NCBI RefSeq assembly: GCF_025989145.1
Contig: NZ_JAPDNQ010000001.1
Span: 2,170,001 to 2,234,000 of the forward strand
From: Microbacterium sp. SSM24
GTDB lineage: Bacteria; Actinomycetota; Actinomycetes; Actinomycetales; Microbacteriaceae
Length of the DNA: 64,000 nucleotides
Direction: 5' to 3'
Shown here: piece after piece, positions 47,387 through 55,726 of the stretch
Numbering within the stretch: position 1 is the stretch's first letter
Layout: each line of letters begins with the position of its first letter
Notes under the pieces: generated by a model
What the model was told of the DNA's origin: nothing
Seen by the model: the letters and a program-made list of their open reading frames with translations, nothing else
Database searches by the model: none
Made by a program: the position numbers and the translations under genes

Positions 47387-48316
47387 GTGTGTTGGGTGCG
47401 GGTGTGGTTGCTGCTTCGGTGTTTCCGAGGGGTGGCCGGCGTCTGGTCGTGTATGTGGTGTATGACCGGCGTGGTGGTGTGGAGGATTTCGTTGTCCATG
47501 CGCTGGCGGGGTTGCGTGAGCATGCGGCGCATGTGGTGGTGGTCGCCAATGGTTCGCTGACCGATGAGGGTCGGGCGAAGTTGGCTCCGGTGGCGGATTC
47601 GGTGTTGGTGCGGGATAACCGCGGGTATGACATCTGGGCGCATAAGGAGGCGTTGGAGTTCGTCGGGGATCTGTCCTCGTATGACGAGGTGGTGCTGACC
47701 AATGACACGTGGTTCGGGCCGGTTCGTCCGTATGGGCCGGTGTTCGAGCGGATGGATGCTCGGCCGGTGCATTTCTGGGGGATGACCGATCATGCGGAGG
47801 AGGTTCCGAACCCGTTCACGGGGGAGGGGCGGTTGCCGTATCACCTGCAGTCGTTCTGGATCGCGGTGCGGCGGGAGATGTTCCTGTCGGAGCAGTGGCG
47901 GCGGTATTGGCGTGAGCTGCCGGAGATGCCGGACTATTTCGATGCGGTCCTCAAGCATGAGGCGGTGTTCACGAAGCAGTTCGCTGATCGGGGGTTCGTG
48001 GCGGAGGCGGCGTTCCCGTATCGGAAGTATCCGACGACGCATCCGGCGCTGTTCAATGCGGATCTGCTGATCGATGACGGGTGTCCGTTGTTGAAGCGGC
48101 GGCCGTTGTTCCACTATCCGCCGTTCTTGGATCGTCATGCGGTGATCGGTCGGTGGACGTTGGAGCGGGTGGAGTCCTACGGGTTCCCGATGCCGTTGAT
48201 CTGGTCGAATCTGGCCCGCAACGTGCAGCCGCGGGTGCTCAACGCGGATGCCGCGATGCTCGAGGTGCTCCCCGACGTCGACACCTCCTACGACCCCACC
48301 ACCCCCCTGCGCATCG
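47325..48316 (+). repeat. 992-bp direct repeat, copy 2
   Basis: Second copy of 45367-46358. It supplies the last 20 codons of gene A and the first 311 codons of gene B. Recombination between the copies would delete 1958 bp and leave one intact hybrid gene. Confidence 0.95.
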
Positions 48317-49302
48317 TCGTCATCGCGCACATCTTCTACGTCGAGATGACAGACGAGATCCTCGATCGCGCGGACACGCTGCCCGCGGACTACGACCTGG
48401 TCGTCACGACCCCCGAGCAGGACCGGGCCGACGCCATCCGGGAGATCGTGTCGGCGCGATCGTCGGCGCCGAGGAATGTCGAGATCCGGGTGGTTCGAAA
48501 CGAGGGGCGCGACCAGAGCGCGTTCCTGATCGGGTGCCGCGACATCCTGCTCGGAGACCGCTACGACCTCGTCGTCAAGCTCCACTCCAAGAAGACGCCG
48601 CAGGACGGCTTCAACGTCGGGCGCTACTTCAAGGACCAGCAGTTCGCGAACCTGCTCAACAGTCCCGGATACGCGGCCAACATGGTCGCGCTCTTTCAGC
48701 GCGAACCCGGCCTCGGTCTCGCCTACCCCCCGACGATCCACGTCGGGTACCCGACGATGGGCCGCGGCTGGTGGTCGAACAAAGCGGGCTTCGAACGGAT
48801 CGCGGCCGATCTCGGCATCCTTGTCCCGCTGGACGAGATCTCACCGCTGGCGCCGTACGGGTCGATGTACTTCGCCCGCCCCGAGGCGCTGCGTCTCCTG
48901 ATCGACCACGAGTGGTCGTACGACGACTTCGGCGGAGCGGAGGCGTACCAGGACGGCGGGCTGGCTCACATCCTCGAACGTGTGCCGTCCTATGCCGCCG
49001 CGGAGCTCGGGTTTCACACGCGCACGGTCGCGTCGACCGAGCACCTCGCGATCAGCCACACGGCGTTCGACTTCAACCTGGATCAGATGTCGGCGACGAT
49101 GGCGGGCTTCACGATCGACCAGATCCACTTCCTCAAGCGCGCCGGCTACGTGGGCGACGGGTCGTTGAGCGACTTCGTGCGGATGTACCGCCGAATGGGC
49201 TACCCGGGATCGTCGCTGCTCGGCGTCATGTCCGCCGCTCGACGGCGTCTCGTGCGGTTCGCCGGGCGCGCGCGATCAGCTCTTGCCCGGACGAAACGCT
49301 GA
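47383..49302 (+). CDS. RgpF-like rhamnan synthesis protein, tandem copy B
   Basis: 639 aa. The first 311 residues are identical to those of gene A. The rest diverges: FYVEMTDEILDRADTLPADYDLVVTT, VRNEGRDQSAFLIGCRDIL, YDLVVKLHSKKTPQDGFNVGRYF, YPPTIHVGYPTMGRGWW and PLAPYGSMYFARPEAL. The shared blocks (GRDxSAF, KxHSxK, PLAPYGxM) show that the C-terminal halves are homologous with probably different acceptor specificity. The start overlaps the gene A stop (ATGA). The 3' end overlaps the convergent DUF616 gene by 27 nt. Confidence 0.88.
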   Translation: MSVLGAGVVAASVFPRGGRRLVVYVVYDRRGGVEDFVVHALAGLREHAAHVVVVANGSLTDEGRAKLAPVADSVLVRDNRGYDIWAHKEALEFVGDLSSYDEVVLTNDTWFGPVRPYGPVFERMDARPVHFWGMTDHAEEVPNPFTGEGRLPYHLQSFWIAVRREMFLSEQWRRYWRELPEMPDYFDAVLKHEAVFTKQFADRGFVAEAAFPYRKYPTTHPALFNADLLIDDGCPLLKRRPLFHYPPFLDRHAVIGRWTLERVESYGFPMPLIWSNLARNVQPRVLNADAAMLEVLPDVDTSYDPTTPLRIVVIAHIFYVEMTDEILDRADTLPADYDLVVTTPEQDRADAIREIVSARSSAPRNVEIRVVRNEGRDQSAFLIGCRDILLGDRYDLVVKLHSKKTPQDGFNVGRYFKDQQFANLLNSPGYAANMVALFQREPGLGLAYPPTIHVGYPTMGRGWWSNKAGFERIAADLGILVPLDEISPLAPYGSMYFARPEALRLLIDHEWSYDDFGGAEAYQDGGLAHILERVPSYAAAELGFHTRTVASTEHLAISHTAFDFNLDQMSATMAGFTIDQIHFLKRAGYVGDGSLSDFVRMYRRMGYPGSSLLGVMSAARRRLVRFAGRARSALARTKR

Positions 49303-50268
49303 CTTCACCGCGCGAAGCCAGTTCGCCGACGCCCCGGTGATCCCCTGCGCGGCGCTCCAGCGCTCGTGCCATCGCCCGACCTCCCGATGGAGCTCCTGAA
49401 CGCGACCGTCCAGCTGGGCGCGCTCGGATGCCGCGCGTGAGAGGTCCTCCGACATGCGCGCGATGGTGGCGCTCAGCTCGTCGAGGTTGCCGAGACCGAT
49501 GCCGAGGCCGTCGAACGTGGTCTGGAGCTCGTCCAGGCGTCGCTGCCGACGGCGGAGCTCGGCGACGAGAGGACCGGAGGGGTAGGACTGGGCCTTGCCC
49601 TGGGAGATGCGGCGCCCCTCGAGCACGGGCCACTTGTGGAACTCGGTCTCGAAGTTGTCGAGGGGGAGCCGAGCGACACGGATCTCGGGGGATGCGAGCG
49701 CGACGGTCACCGACAGCTGATCGCGGCGGGAGTAGCGCAGGACGTGATCGAACCAGACCCGCATGGCGCGTTGGACCTCGGGCGTCCGGCGGCGCACCAT
49801 CATTCCCGTCCACAGCGGCTTGGACGTCAGCTCGGGTGCGTGGTGGAGCGAGTAGGCCATGAGCTGCTCGTGCACGCGTGCGCGGTCGTCGTAGTTGAGC
49901 CTCACGACCTCGTCGAACTCGTCGAGCACCTGCTCGCGGTAGCTGTGCTGAGCCAGAGCGATATCGTGCTCACCCAGCCAGGTCGCGATGATCTCCTCGG
50001 GCCGGACCTTCAGCCGCACCGACGCGTCGATGCACAGCGTGACGTCGTACTCCGCCAGCCGGTCGTCCCCGAGGATCTTGACGTAGCGAGCGCTGCGCAC
50101 GATGTCTTCGGGGTAGCGGGGCGGGATGACGTGGATCTGCCAGGTGTCGCTGGTCAGCGTCGGATCGTCGGTGAAGCAGATGAAATCCAGTTCGCTGTCG
50201 GCCGCGATCGGCTGCGGCAGCAGCTGATCGTAGGCGCCGAACAGATAGGTGTATACGCAGGCCTTCAC
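49276..50268 (-). CDS. DUF616 (glycosyltransferase-like) protein with coiled coil
   Basis: 330 aa. The N-terminal 210 residues match the DUF616/TOD1-like glycosyltransferase domain: VYTYLFGAYDQLLPQP, DFICFTDDP, RSARYVKIL, VTLCIDASVRLK and LAQHSYREQVLDE. Residues 240-305 are heptad-rich and charged (LDELSATIARMSEDLSRAASERAQLDGRVQEL), predicting a coiled coil that may dock on the membrane machinery. It lies downstream of Wzt on the same strand, probably in that operon, and converges with gene B with a 27-nt overlap. Confidence 0.8.
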   Translation of the reverse strand: MKACVYTYLFGAYDQLLPQPIAADSELDFICFTDDPTLTSDTWQIHVIPPRYPEDIVRSARYVKILGDDRLAEYDVTLCIDASVRLKVRPEEIIATWLGEHDIALAQHSYREQVLDEFDEVVRLNYDDRARVHEQLMAYSLHHAPELTSKPLWTGMMVRRRTPEVQRAMRVWFDHVLRYSRRDQLSVTVALASPEIRVARLPLDNFETEFHKWPVLEGRRISQGKAQSYPSGPLVAELRRRQRRLDELQTTFDGLGIGLGNLDELSATIARMSEDLSRAASERAQLDGRVQELHREVGRWHERWSAAQGITGASANWLRAVKSAFRPGKS

Positions 50269-50367
50269 CGCAGAGCTCCTCGCACCCTCACGTCCACAAA
50301 GTTCACGTCGCAGAGTCTCCGAGGGCGCACCGTCGCGCGCTCGGTCTCGCTCGGTCCGACTCGGGTG

Positions 50368-51597
50368 TCAGGCCTCCGATACGCGAGCCTCTGCATAGAC
50401 CGTACCGGTCTGAGTGGGCAGATAGGGAATCGAGAAGGTCGCTCCCTGCCAGACGACGTCCATCTGGCCGCCGGTCGCGTCGGTGACCTCGGCGTTGACG
50501 AAGTAGTTGCCTCCCGCGAGCGACAGCCGCGGGATGGCGTACGTGATCGTGGTCTCTCCCGCCGGAGTGGGTCCGTGCTGCGACGACAGTCGCTTCGATC
50601 CCGTGCCGAAGACCTGCTGACCGTGCGGGGTGTCGATGCTGACGCCCGTGTTCCACAGCTCGACGGCCGTGGGGTGCGAGACGCGGATGTCGATGAGCAG
50701 GTCGTCCCCCGGCGCGATCTCCGTCGCGGTGGAGCCGCCGGCGCGCAACTCGATTCCGGTGATGGATGCCGCTTCCGGCGCCACCTCGTGCTTGTCGCCC
50801 TCGACGGTCTCGCGTCGTCGACCCTCGAGCACGTCGCGGTGCACCTTCGTCGCGTCTGCGGCCGACCCGACGAAGGCGATCTCGCCGTCGTGCAGGACGA
50901 CGCCCTCGTCGCAGATCTCCATGACCTGGCTGGCGGAGTGCGAGACGAGGATGATCGTGCGGCCCTGGCTCTGGAACTCGCGGATCTTGTCCATGCATTT
51001 GCGCTGGAATGCCTCGTCGCCCACGGCCAGCACCTCATCGACGAGGAGGATGTCGGGGTCGGTGTGCACGGCCACCGCGAAGGCGAGTCGCACGTACATG
51101 CCGGACGAGTAGAACTTCACCTGCGTGTCGATGAAGTCGCCGATCTCGGAGAAGGCGACGATGTCCGCGAAGCGGGCATCGGTCTGCTCGCGCGACAGGC
51201 CGAGGATCGAAGCGTTCAGATACACGTTGTCGCGACCCGACAGATCCGGGTGGAATCCCGCGCCGAGCTCGAGCAGCGCCGCGAGGCGACCGCGCCTGCT
51301 CACACGGCCCTCGGTGGGCTCGATGATGCCGCCGATGACCTTGAGCAGGGTGCTCTTGCCCGATCCGTTCGGTCCGAGGAGCCCGATGGTCGTCCCGGCG
51401 CGCACGGTGAGCGAGATGTTCCGCAGCGATTCGAACACCTCGCGGTGCGTGCGCCCGCGTCGACCGAGCGTGACCATCCGCTCCTTGAGCGAGTTGTCCT
51501 TGCGGATGACGAACTGCTTCGAGACATCCTCGACGACGACGACCGCGGGTGCGGAGTCGTCGACGGGGACGGGGTCGACCGTGTCGAGGGCGCTCAT
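50368..51597 (-). CDS. wzt: ABC exporter ATP-binding protein with Wzt C-terminal domain
   Basis: 409 aa. Nucleotide-binding domain: Walker A GPNGSGKST, signature YSSGMYVRLAFAVAV, Walker B ILLVDEVLAVGD and switch HSASQV. Residues 255-409 form a beta-rich Wzt_C domain (EIAPGDDLLIDIRVSHPT; SLAGGNYFVNAEV) that, in O-antigen exporters, recognises the end of the finished polysaccharide. It drives export of an undecaprenyl-linked glycan with the adjacent permease, whose stop is 2 nt upstream. The presence of Wzt_C suggests the chain is capped or terminally modified before export. Confidence 0.93.
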   Translation of the reverse strand: MSALDTVDPVPVDDSAPAVVVVEDVSKQFVIRKDNSLKERMVTLGRRGRTHREVFESLRNISLTVRAGTTIGLLGPNGSGKSTLLKVIGGIIEPTEGRVSRRGRLAALLELGAGFHPDLSGRDNVYLNASILGLSREQTDARFADIVAFSEIGDFIDTQVKFYSSGMYVRLAFAVAVHTDPDILLVDEVLAVGDEAFQRKCMDKIREFQSQGRTIILVSHSASQVMEICDEGVVLHDGEIAFVGSAADATKVHRDVLEGRRRETVEGDKHEVAPEAASITGIELRAGGSTATEIAPGDDLLIDIRVSHPTAVELWNTGVSIDTPHGQQVFGTGSKRLSSQHGPTPAGETTITYAIPRLSLAGGNYFVNAEVTDATGGQMDVVWQGATFSIPYLPTQTGTVYAEARVSEA

Positions 51598-51599
51598 GG

Positions 51600-52517
51600 T
51601 CACAGCTCCTGGGCGAAGTTGCCCTGCAGCCGGGCGAACGCGCGGTGGCACAGCCAGAGCAGCGGCAGCCCGACGACGATGGCGATCGCCATGCGAAGCA
51701 ACAGTTGTGAGGGGTAGTCGGACGGTTCGCCGGCGGTCCAGAAGGCGCGGTGGAAGCCGAGGACGGCGAGCGTGAGGGGATTGGCCGTGTACACGTCGAT
51801 CGCCCACGACGGCAGCCCGGCCAATGCGAACGTGTCGCGCACCATCGTCCAGCCGTAGACGATCGGCGAGGACCACATGGCCAGCATGAGCACGATCTGG
51901 GACAGGTACTGCATGTCGCGCAGATAGACGTTGAGCCCTGCCAGGAGCAGACCCAGCGCCGTGCCGAAGATGAGCATGATCAGCACCGCGGGGATGGCGA
52001 AGAGCAGGTCCGCGGAGAGCGGCGGCGCGCCGAGCACGAAGCACGCGATGACCAGCACGACGACCTGCATCGCGAACGTGAACGACGCCGATCCCACCGA
52101 GGCGAGGGGGAAGACCTCGCGGGGCACGTACACCTTCTTCACGAGTCCGGCGTTCGCGACGACCGATGCCGTCGCTCCCGCGACGGTCTCGGAGAAGAGC
52201 ACGTAGATCGTGAGGCCGGAGAAGATGTAGAGCGCGAAGTCGTCGATCCCGCGTGCGGCCCCCAGGAACTGGCCCATGACCGTGTAGTACACGACCAGCT
52301 GCACAAGGGGGTTGATGAGCGTCCACAGCAACCCGAGCGCGCTGTCCTTGTAGCGCGACTTCACGTCGCGGCGCACGAGCAGCCCGAGCAGCTGCCGGTG
52401 GGCGAAGATCGACCTCACCGAGTGCGTGGATCTCGCGAAACCGGTACGCGGGGGAACCGTCGGTACGAGCGGCTCCTGCGCAAGCCTCGCGAATCGCTCC
52501 GCTGAACTCTCGGTCAC
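51600..52517 (-). CDS. wzm: ABC-2 type polysaccharide export permease
   Basis: 305 aa with six membrane helices in the ABC-2 layout. LLVRRDVKSRYKDSALGLLWTLINPLVQLVVYYTVMGQF is the typical N-terminal amphipathic and first-helix region of Wzm/TagG proteins, and NVYLRDMQYLSQIVLMLAMWSSPIVYG the conserved late loop. It forms the membrane channel for the Wzt ATPase. I chose the GTG at 52517 with GAGGA upstream; a TTG at 52556 is less likely. A TATAGT -10-like hexamer lies about 40 nt upstream, so the operon may begin here. Confidence 0.92.
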   Translation of the reverse strand: MTESSAERFARLAQEPLVPTVPPRTGFARSTHSVRSIFAHRQLLGLLVRRDVKSRYKDSALGLLWTLINPLVQLVVYYTVMGQFLGAARGIDDFALYIFSGLTIYVLFSETVAGATASVVANAGLVKKVYVPREVFPLASVGSASFTFAMQVVVLVIACFVLGAPPLSADLLFAIPAVLIMLIFGTALGLLLAGLNVYLRDMQYLSQIVLMLAMWSSPIVYGWTMVRDTFALAGLPSWAIDVYTANPLTLAVLGFHRAFWTAGEPSDYPSQLLLRMAIAIVVGLPLLWLCHRAFARLQGNFAQEL

Positions 52518-52601
52518 CCGGTTCCTCGATCTCTCAACGGACGAAACAGCGCTCAACTATACCTTGGGGCCCGCTGGGCGCCGTCTGTGAGGACGGTCGG
52601 C

Positions 52602-54017
52602 TCACCGCCGTGAGAGGCGCTCGCGCCGATCCTCGAGCTTGGCGCGGACGCGGCTCCAGCCGCCGGACCGGAGATAGTAGAGGAAGAGGGAGAGGTCGCG
52701 CCGCGGCCCCTTGGGCATCTCCAGGATGCGACCGAAGGCTTCCTGGCCGGAACCGGGCCGCGCGCCCGTCGCCCCCCGGTCCGCCGCGCGTCGAGGTGTC
52801 GTGCAGAAGTCGACGAGCGGCTGCAGCGCCTGCTCCCACGCGAAGTCCACGCGGACGCGCTCGAGACCGGCGATCGCGCGAGCGCGCACCTCGTCGTCGT
52901 ACAGCACGGCGAGGATCGCGTCGGCCAGCGCCCGCGGATCCTCCGGCGGCACGACGGCCCCGAGCCGATGCGCGCGCACGATGTCGGCGAAGCTGTCACC
53001 GTCCGTCGCGATGATCGGCAGGCGCGCCCACAGGTAGTCCAGGATCCGCGTGCGGAAGGAGAACCTCGTCTCGAGGTGGATCGGATGCGTGCTCACGCCG
53101 GCGTCGGCATCCAGCAGGAAGTTGACGCGGTCCTCGTAGTCGACCCAGCTGTCGTTGAAGAACACGTGGCGATCGGTGAGCTCGAGCTCGTCGGAGACCT
53201 CGAGGGTGTCGCCGAGCACCTTCATCTCGGGGACGTCCGGGTTGAAGTGGCGCGCGCTGAGGAAGAAGAGCTTCGTCTCGGGACGCTCGGCCACGACGAG
53301 CTTCATCGCGCGGACCAGAGTCACCGGGTCGAACCACTCGTAGATGCCGCCGCCCCAGATCAGCACCTTGTCGTCGGCCGCGATCCCCGGCACCGTCCCC
53401 TTGAGCGCGTGCCGCGTCTGCGTCGGAGCCTCGGCGGGCAGGCCGAACGGGACGATGCGCACGATGGACTCGAACGTGGGGTCGGCCGTGTAGGTGAGCG
53501 GGTTGATGCGACCGAGAGCGGACAGGGCACCGAACCAGAGATCGCGCTGACGCTCGGAAGCGCACAGGACGCAGTCCGCGCGGAGCAGCTGCTCGTTCAG
53601 GAGCGAGACCGCCTTGGCGACCTCTTCCTCCCATTCGGTGGGATCGGCGTGCTTGTTCTGCTCGAGCTGCTCCAGATGGAACGGGTCGTACAGGTCGGCG
53701 ACGACGACCTTGTCGGTGCGCGCGATGCTCGGGAACACGCGGAAGGCCGTGCCCTGGACGATGATCACATCGGCCCACTCCTCGTGCGCGCCCATCGCCG
53801 CGTCGTCGCGCTCGTGCACGAAGTGGAGCTCGAAGTCTTCGGAGGTGCGCTCGATGCGCGACCACGACACGATCCGCACATCGCAGTGCGCGGACAGCAC
53901 CGTGGCCATGTTCCACACGCGGATCGCGGGACCGGCCATGCGCGCGCGGATGAGGTCGCCCGTCATGATGAGCACGCGGGTCCGCGGCGCGGGAGGAGAC
54001 TGCGGCTCCGAGGTCAT
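52602..54017 (-). CDS. Glycosyltransferase family 4
   Basis: 471 aa, GT-B fold. The N-terminal domain opens with VLIMTGDLIRARMAGPAIRVWNMA, and VVVADLYDPFHLEQLEQNK and ADCVLCASERQRDLWFGAL follow. The C-terminal domain starts at LIWGGGIYEWFDPVTLVRAM and includes HPIHLETRFSFRTRILDYLWARLPIIATDGDSFADIV, with the donor-binding E-x-R and D residues. Similar proteins sit next to Wzm/Wzt in many actinobacterial loci. The ATG at 54017 overlaps the upstream membrane protein stop (ATGA). Donor and acceptor are not known. Confidence 0.87.
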   Translation of the reverse strand: MTSEPQSPPAPRTRVLIMTGDLIRARMAGPAIRVWNMATVLSAHCDVRIVSWSRIERTSEDFELHFVHERDDAAMGAHEEWADVIIVQGTAFRVFPSIARTDKVVVADLYDPFHLEQLEQNKHADPTEWEEEVAKAVSLLNEQLLRADCVLCASERQRDLWFGALSALGRINPLTYTADPTFESIVRIVPFGLPAEAPTQTRHALKGTVPGIAADDKVLIWGGGIYEWFDPVTLVRAMKLVVAERPETKLFFLSARHFNPDVPEMKVLGDTLEVSDELELTDRHVFFNDSWVDYEDRVNFLLDADAGVSTHPIHLETRFSFRTRILDYLWARLPIIATDGDSFADIVRAHRLGAVVPPEDPRALADAILAVLYDDEVRARAIAGLERVRVDFAWEQALQPLVDFCTTPRRAADRGATGARPGSGQEAFGRILEMPKGPRRDLSLFLYYLRSGGWSRVRAKLEDRRERLSRR

Positions 54018-55519
54018 GCCTCGATGCTCCGTGCGCGATGGCGGACGAATCGCACCGTCTGCACCATCGCCAGCACACACACGCCGGCGGTGAGGATCAC
54101 GAGGATGATCGTGCCCGGCGCCCCGATCGGCGAACGGGCCAGCCAGTCGCTCACGCCGTGGTAGACCGCGCGGTACTCGACCGCGAGACCCAGCACCGAC
54201 ATGGCGGCGAAGAAGATGACGAGGCCGATCCCGACCCGCACGCGATTACGCGGCTCGACGAGGTTCCGCCATGCCACCGCGCTCAGCACGATGAGGGCGA
54301 TGAGGACCACGAAGAAGTACCGGCCCTGAAGACCCGCGGGCAGCTGGGTGCGCACGTAGCTCGGCCAGGTCTGCGTGAGCAGCGCCAGGGTGAGCAGGAC
54401 CGGGAGCGCGGCCAGGGTGATCATCTTGCCCCGGTCGGCGCGGCTGCGGAAGGCGAAGGCCAGCACCACGGCGATGCAGACCACGGTGAGGATGGAGGTG
54501 AGGAAGACGGGCAGGGGGTGGCTGAGCCAGCCGAAGTTGCCCCAGAAGCTGTTCGAGATCCGTCCCCAGGCCTGATCGGCGAACCAGATCGCGCTCGGTC
54601 CGGAGCCCTCGGGCCAGGGCGCGTCCGGGTAGACGAGGCCCGCGGGCTGCAGCGAGCCGTAGACCAGCAGATTGCGCATCCACCACCACCCGCCGATGAG
54701 AGCGATGGCCATCGCGGTGGCGGTGCGCAGCAGGCGCGTCGTGAAGCCGAGCTCCCGCGGCCAGATCAGCAGGACCACCGCGGCGAACGCCACCATGGGC
54801 ACAGCGGTCCCCTTGACCAGGAGTCCGAGCCCGAGCGCGAGCCCCGTTCCCACCGTCACCCACCAGCGTGTGTCGCCCGTCATCGCGCGCACACTCAGCC
54901 AGATCACCGCCGAGCAGAAGAGGATCGTCATGCCGTCGTTCGACACCGATCCGGCGATGTGCGCGAGCTGCGGGACGGCGAACAGGCTCGCGGCGGCGAT
55001 GATGCCGGCCTTCGGCGAGCGCGTGATGCGCCGCACGCTGTTCCAGGCGAAGTAGGGGAGCGGGACGATGAAGAGCACCCCGGCGAGCCGCGCGATGACC
55101 AGCGCGATGTCGGAGCGGATGTTCATGAAGTCGACCGCGTTGAGGACGACCGCGACGTACGCGTAGTAGAGCGGCGGATGCTGCGTCATCTGGTCGACGC
55201 CGTGGTAACCCGTGTAGTTCTCGCGGAGCTCGGCCAAGGTCGATCGCTCAGCCGCCGGGATCTTCGCCTCGGCGCGGGACTGCAGGATCATGCGGTCCAT
55301 CTCGGCGTCGCCGGGATCGGGCCATCCTCCGCCCTCGGCGAGGCGCACGGCCGAGTTGAAGTGGATCGGCTCGTCGGGGGCGTCGTGCAGGGGTGTGAAG
55401 ACCGCCCAGAAGGTCACGATCATCACGAATGCCGCGGTGATCGCACCGAGCACCAGCCATTCGCGCTTGGTGACGGGCGGATGCGAGGGCGCCTCGACGG
55501 CGATCTCGTGCGAAGTCAT
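54014..55519 (-). CDS. DUF2142 membrane protein (GT-C-like)
   Basis: 501 aa, about 11 membrane helices. The first extracellular loop holds TPLHDAPDEPIHFNSAVRLAEGG, and later HGVDQMTQHPPLYYAYVAV. The DEP-x-HF and HPPLYY motifs define DUF2142, a group with the GT-C plan of lipid-linked-sugar glycosyltransferases. It may add sugars to exported polymer on the outer face using polyprenyl-phosphate donors. It heads the minus-strand run that continues to the GT4 gene. A TATCAT -10-like hexamer on the minus strand lies at 55593-55598. Confidence 0.82.
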   Translation of the reverse strand: MTSHEIAVEAPSHPPVTKREWLVLGAITAAFVMIVTFWAVFTPLHDAPDEPIHFNSAVRLAEGGGWPDPGDAEMDRMILQSRAEAKIPAAERSTLAELRENYTGYHGVDQMTQHPPLYYAYVAVVLNAVDFMNIRSDIALVIARLAGVLFIVPLPYFAWNSVRRITRSPKAGIIAAASLFAVPQLAHIAGSVSNDGMTILFCSAVIWLSVRAMTGDTRWWVTVGTGLALGLGLLVKGTAVPMVAFAAVVLLIWPRELGFTTRLLRTATAMAIALIGGWWWMRNLLVYGSLQPAGLVYPDAPWPEGSGPSAIWFADQAWGRISNSFWGNFGWLSHPLPVFLTSILTVVCIAVVLAFAFRSRADRGKMITLAALPVLLTLALLTQTWPSYVRTQLPAGLQGRYFFVVLIALIVLSAVAWRNLVEPRNRVRVGIGLVIFFAAMSVLGLAVEYRAVYHGVSDWLARSPIGAPGTIILVILTAGVCVLAMVQTVRFVRHRARSIEA

Positions 55520-55726
55520 CTCGTGAATCCTCTTCGGGTCGTCTCACTCCGAGCGCGCCGTGCTGGCACCCGAGTCGGCAGAGTCCTCCGCGATGATACC
55601 GGATGGCATCCGCGTGACCGGTGAGTGCCGCCGCTGACGGAACGCCCATCGACGGGTGGCAGACTGAATGCGCCCCCGATGAAATCCCGCCACAGGAAGG
55701 GCCCGCCGCGGTGCGGGCGATCGCAC

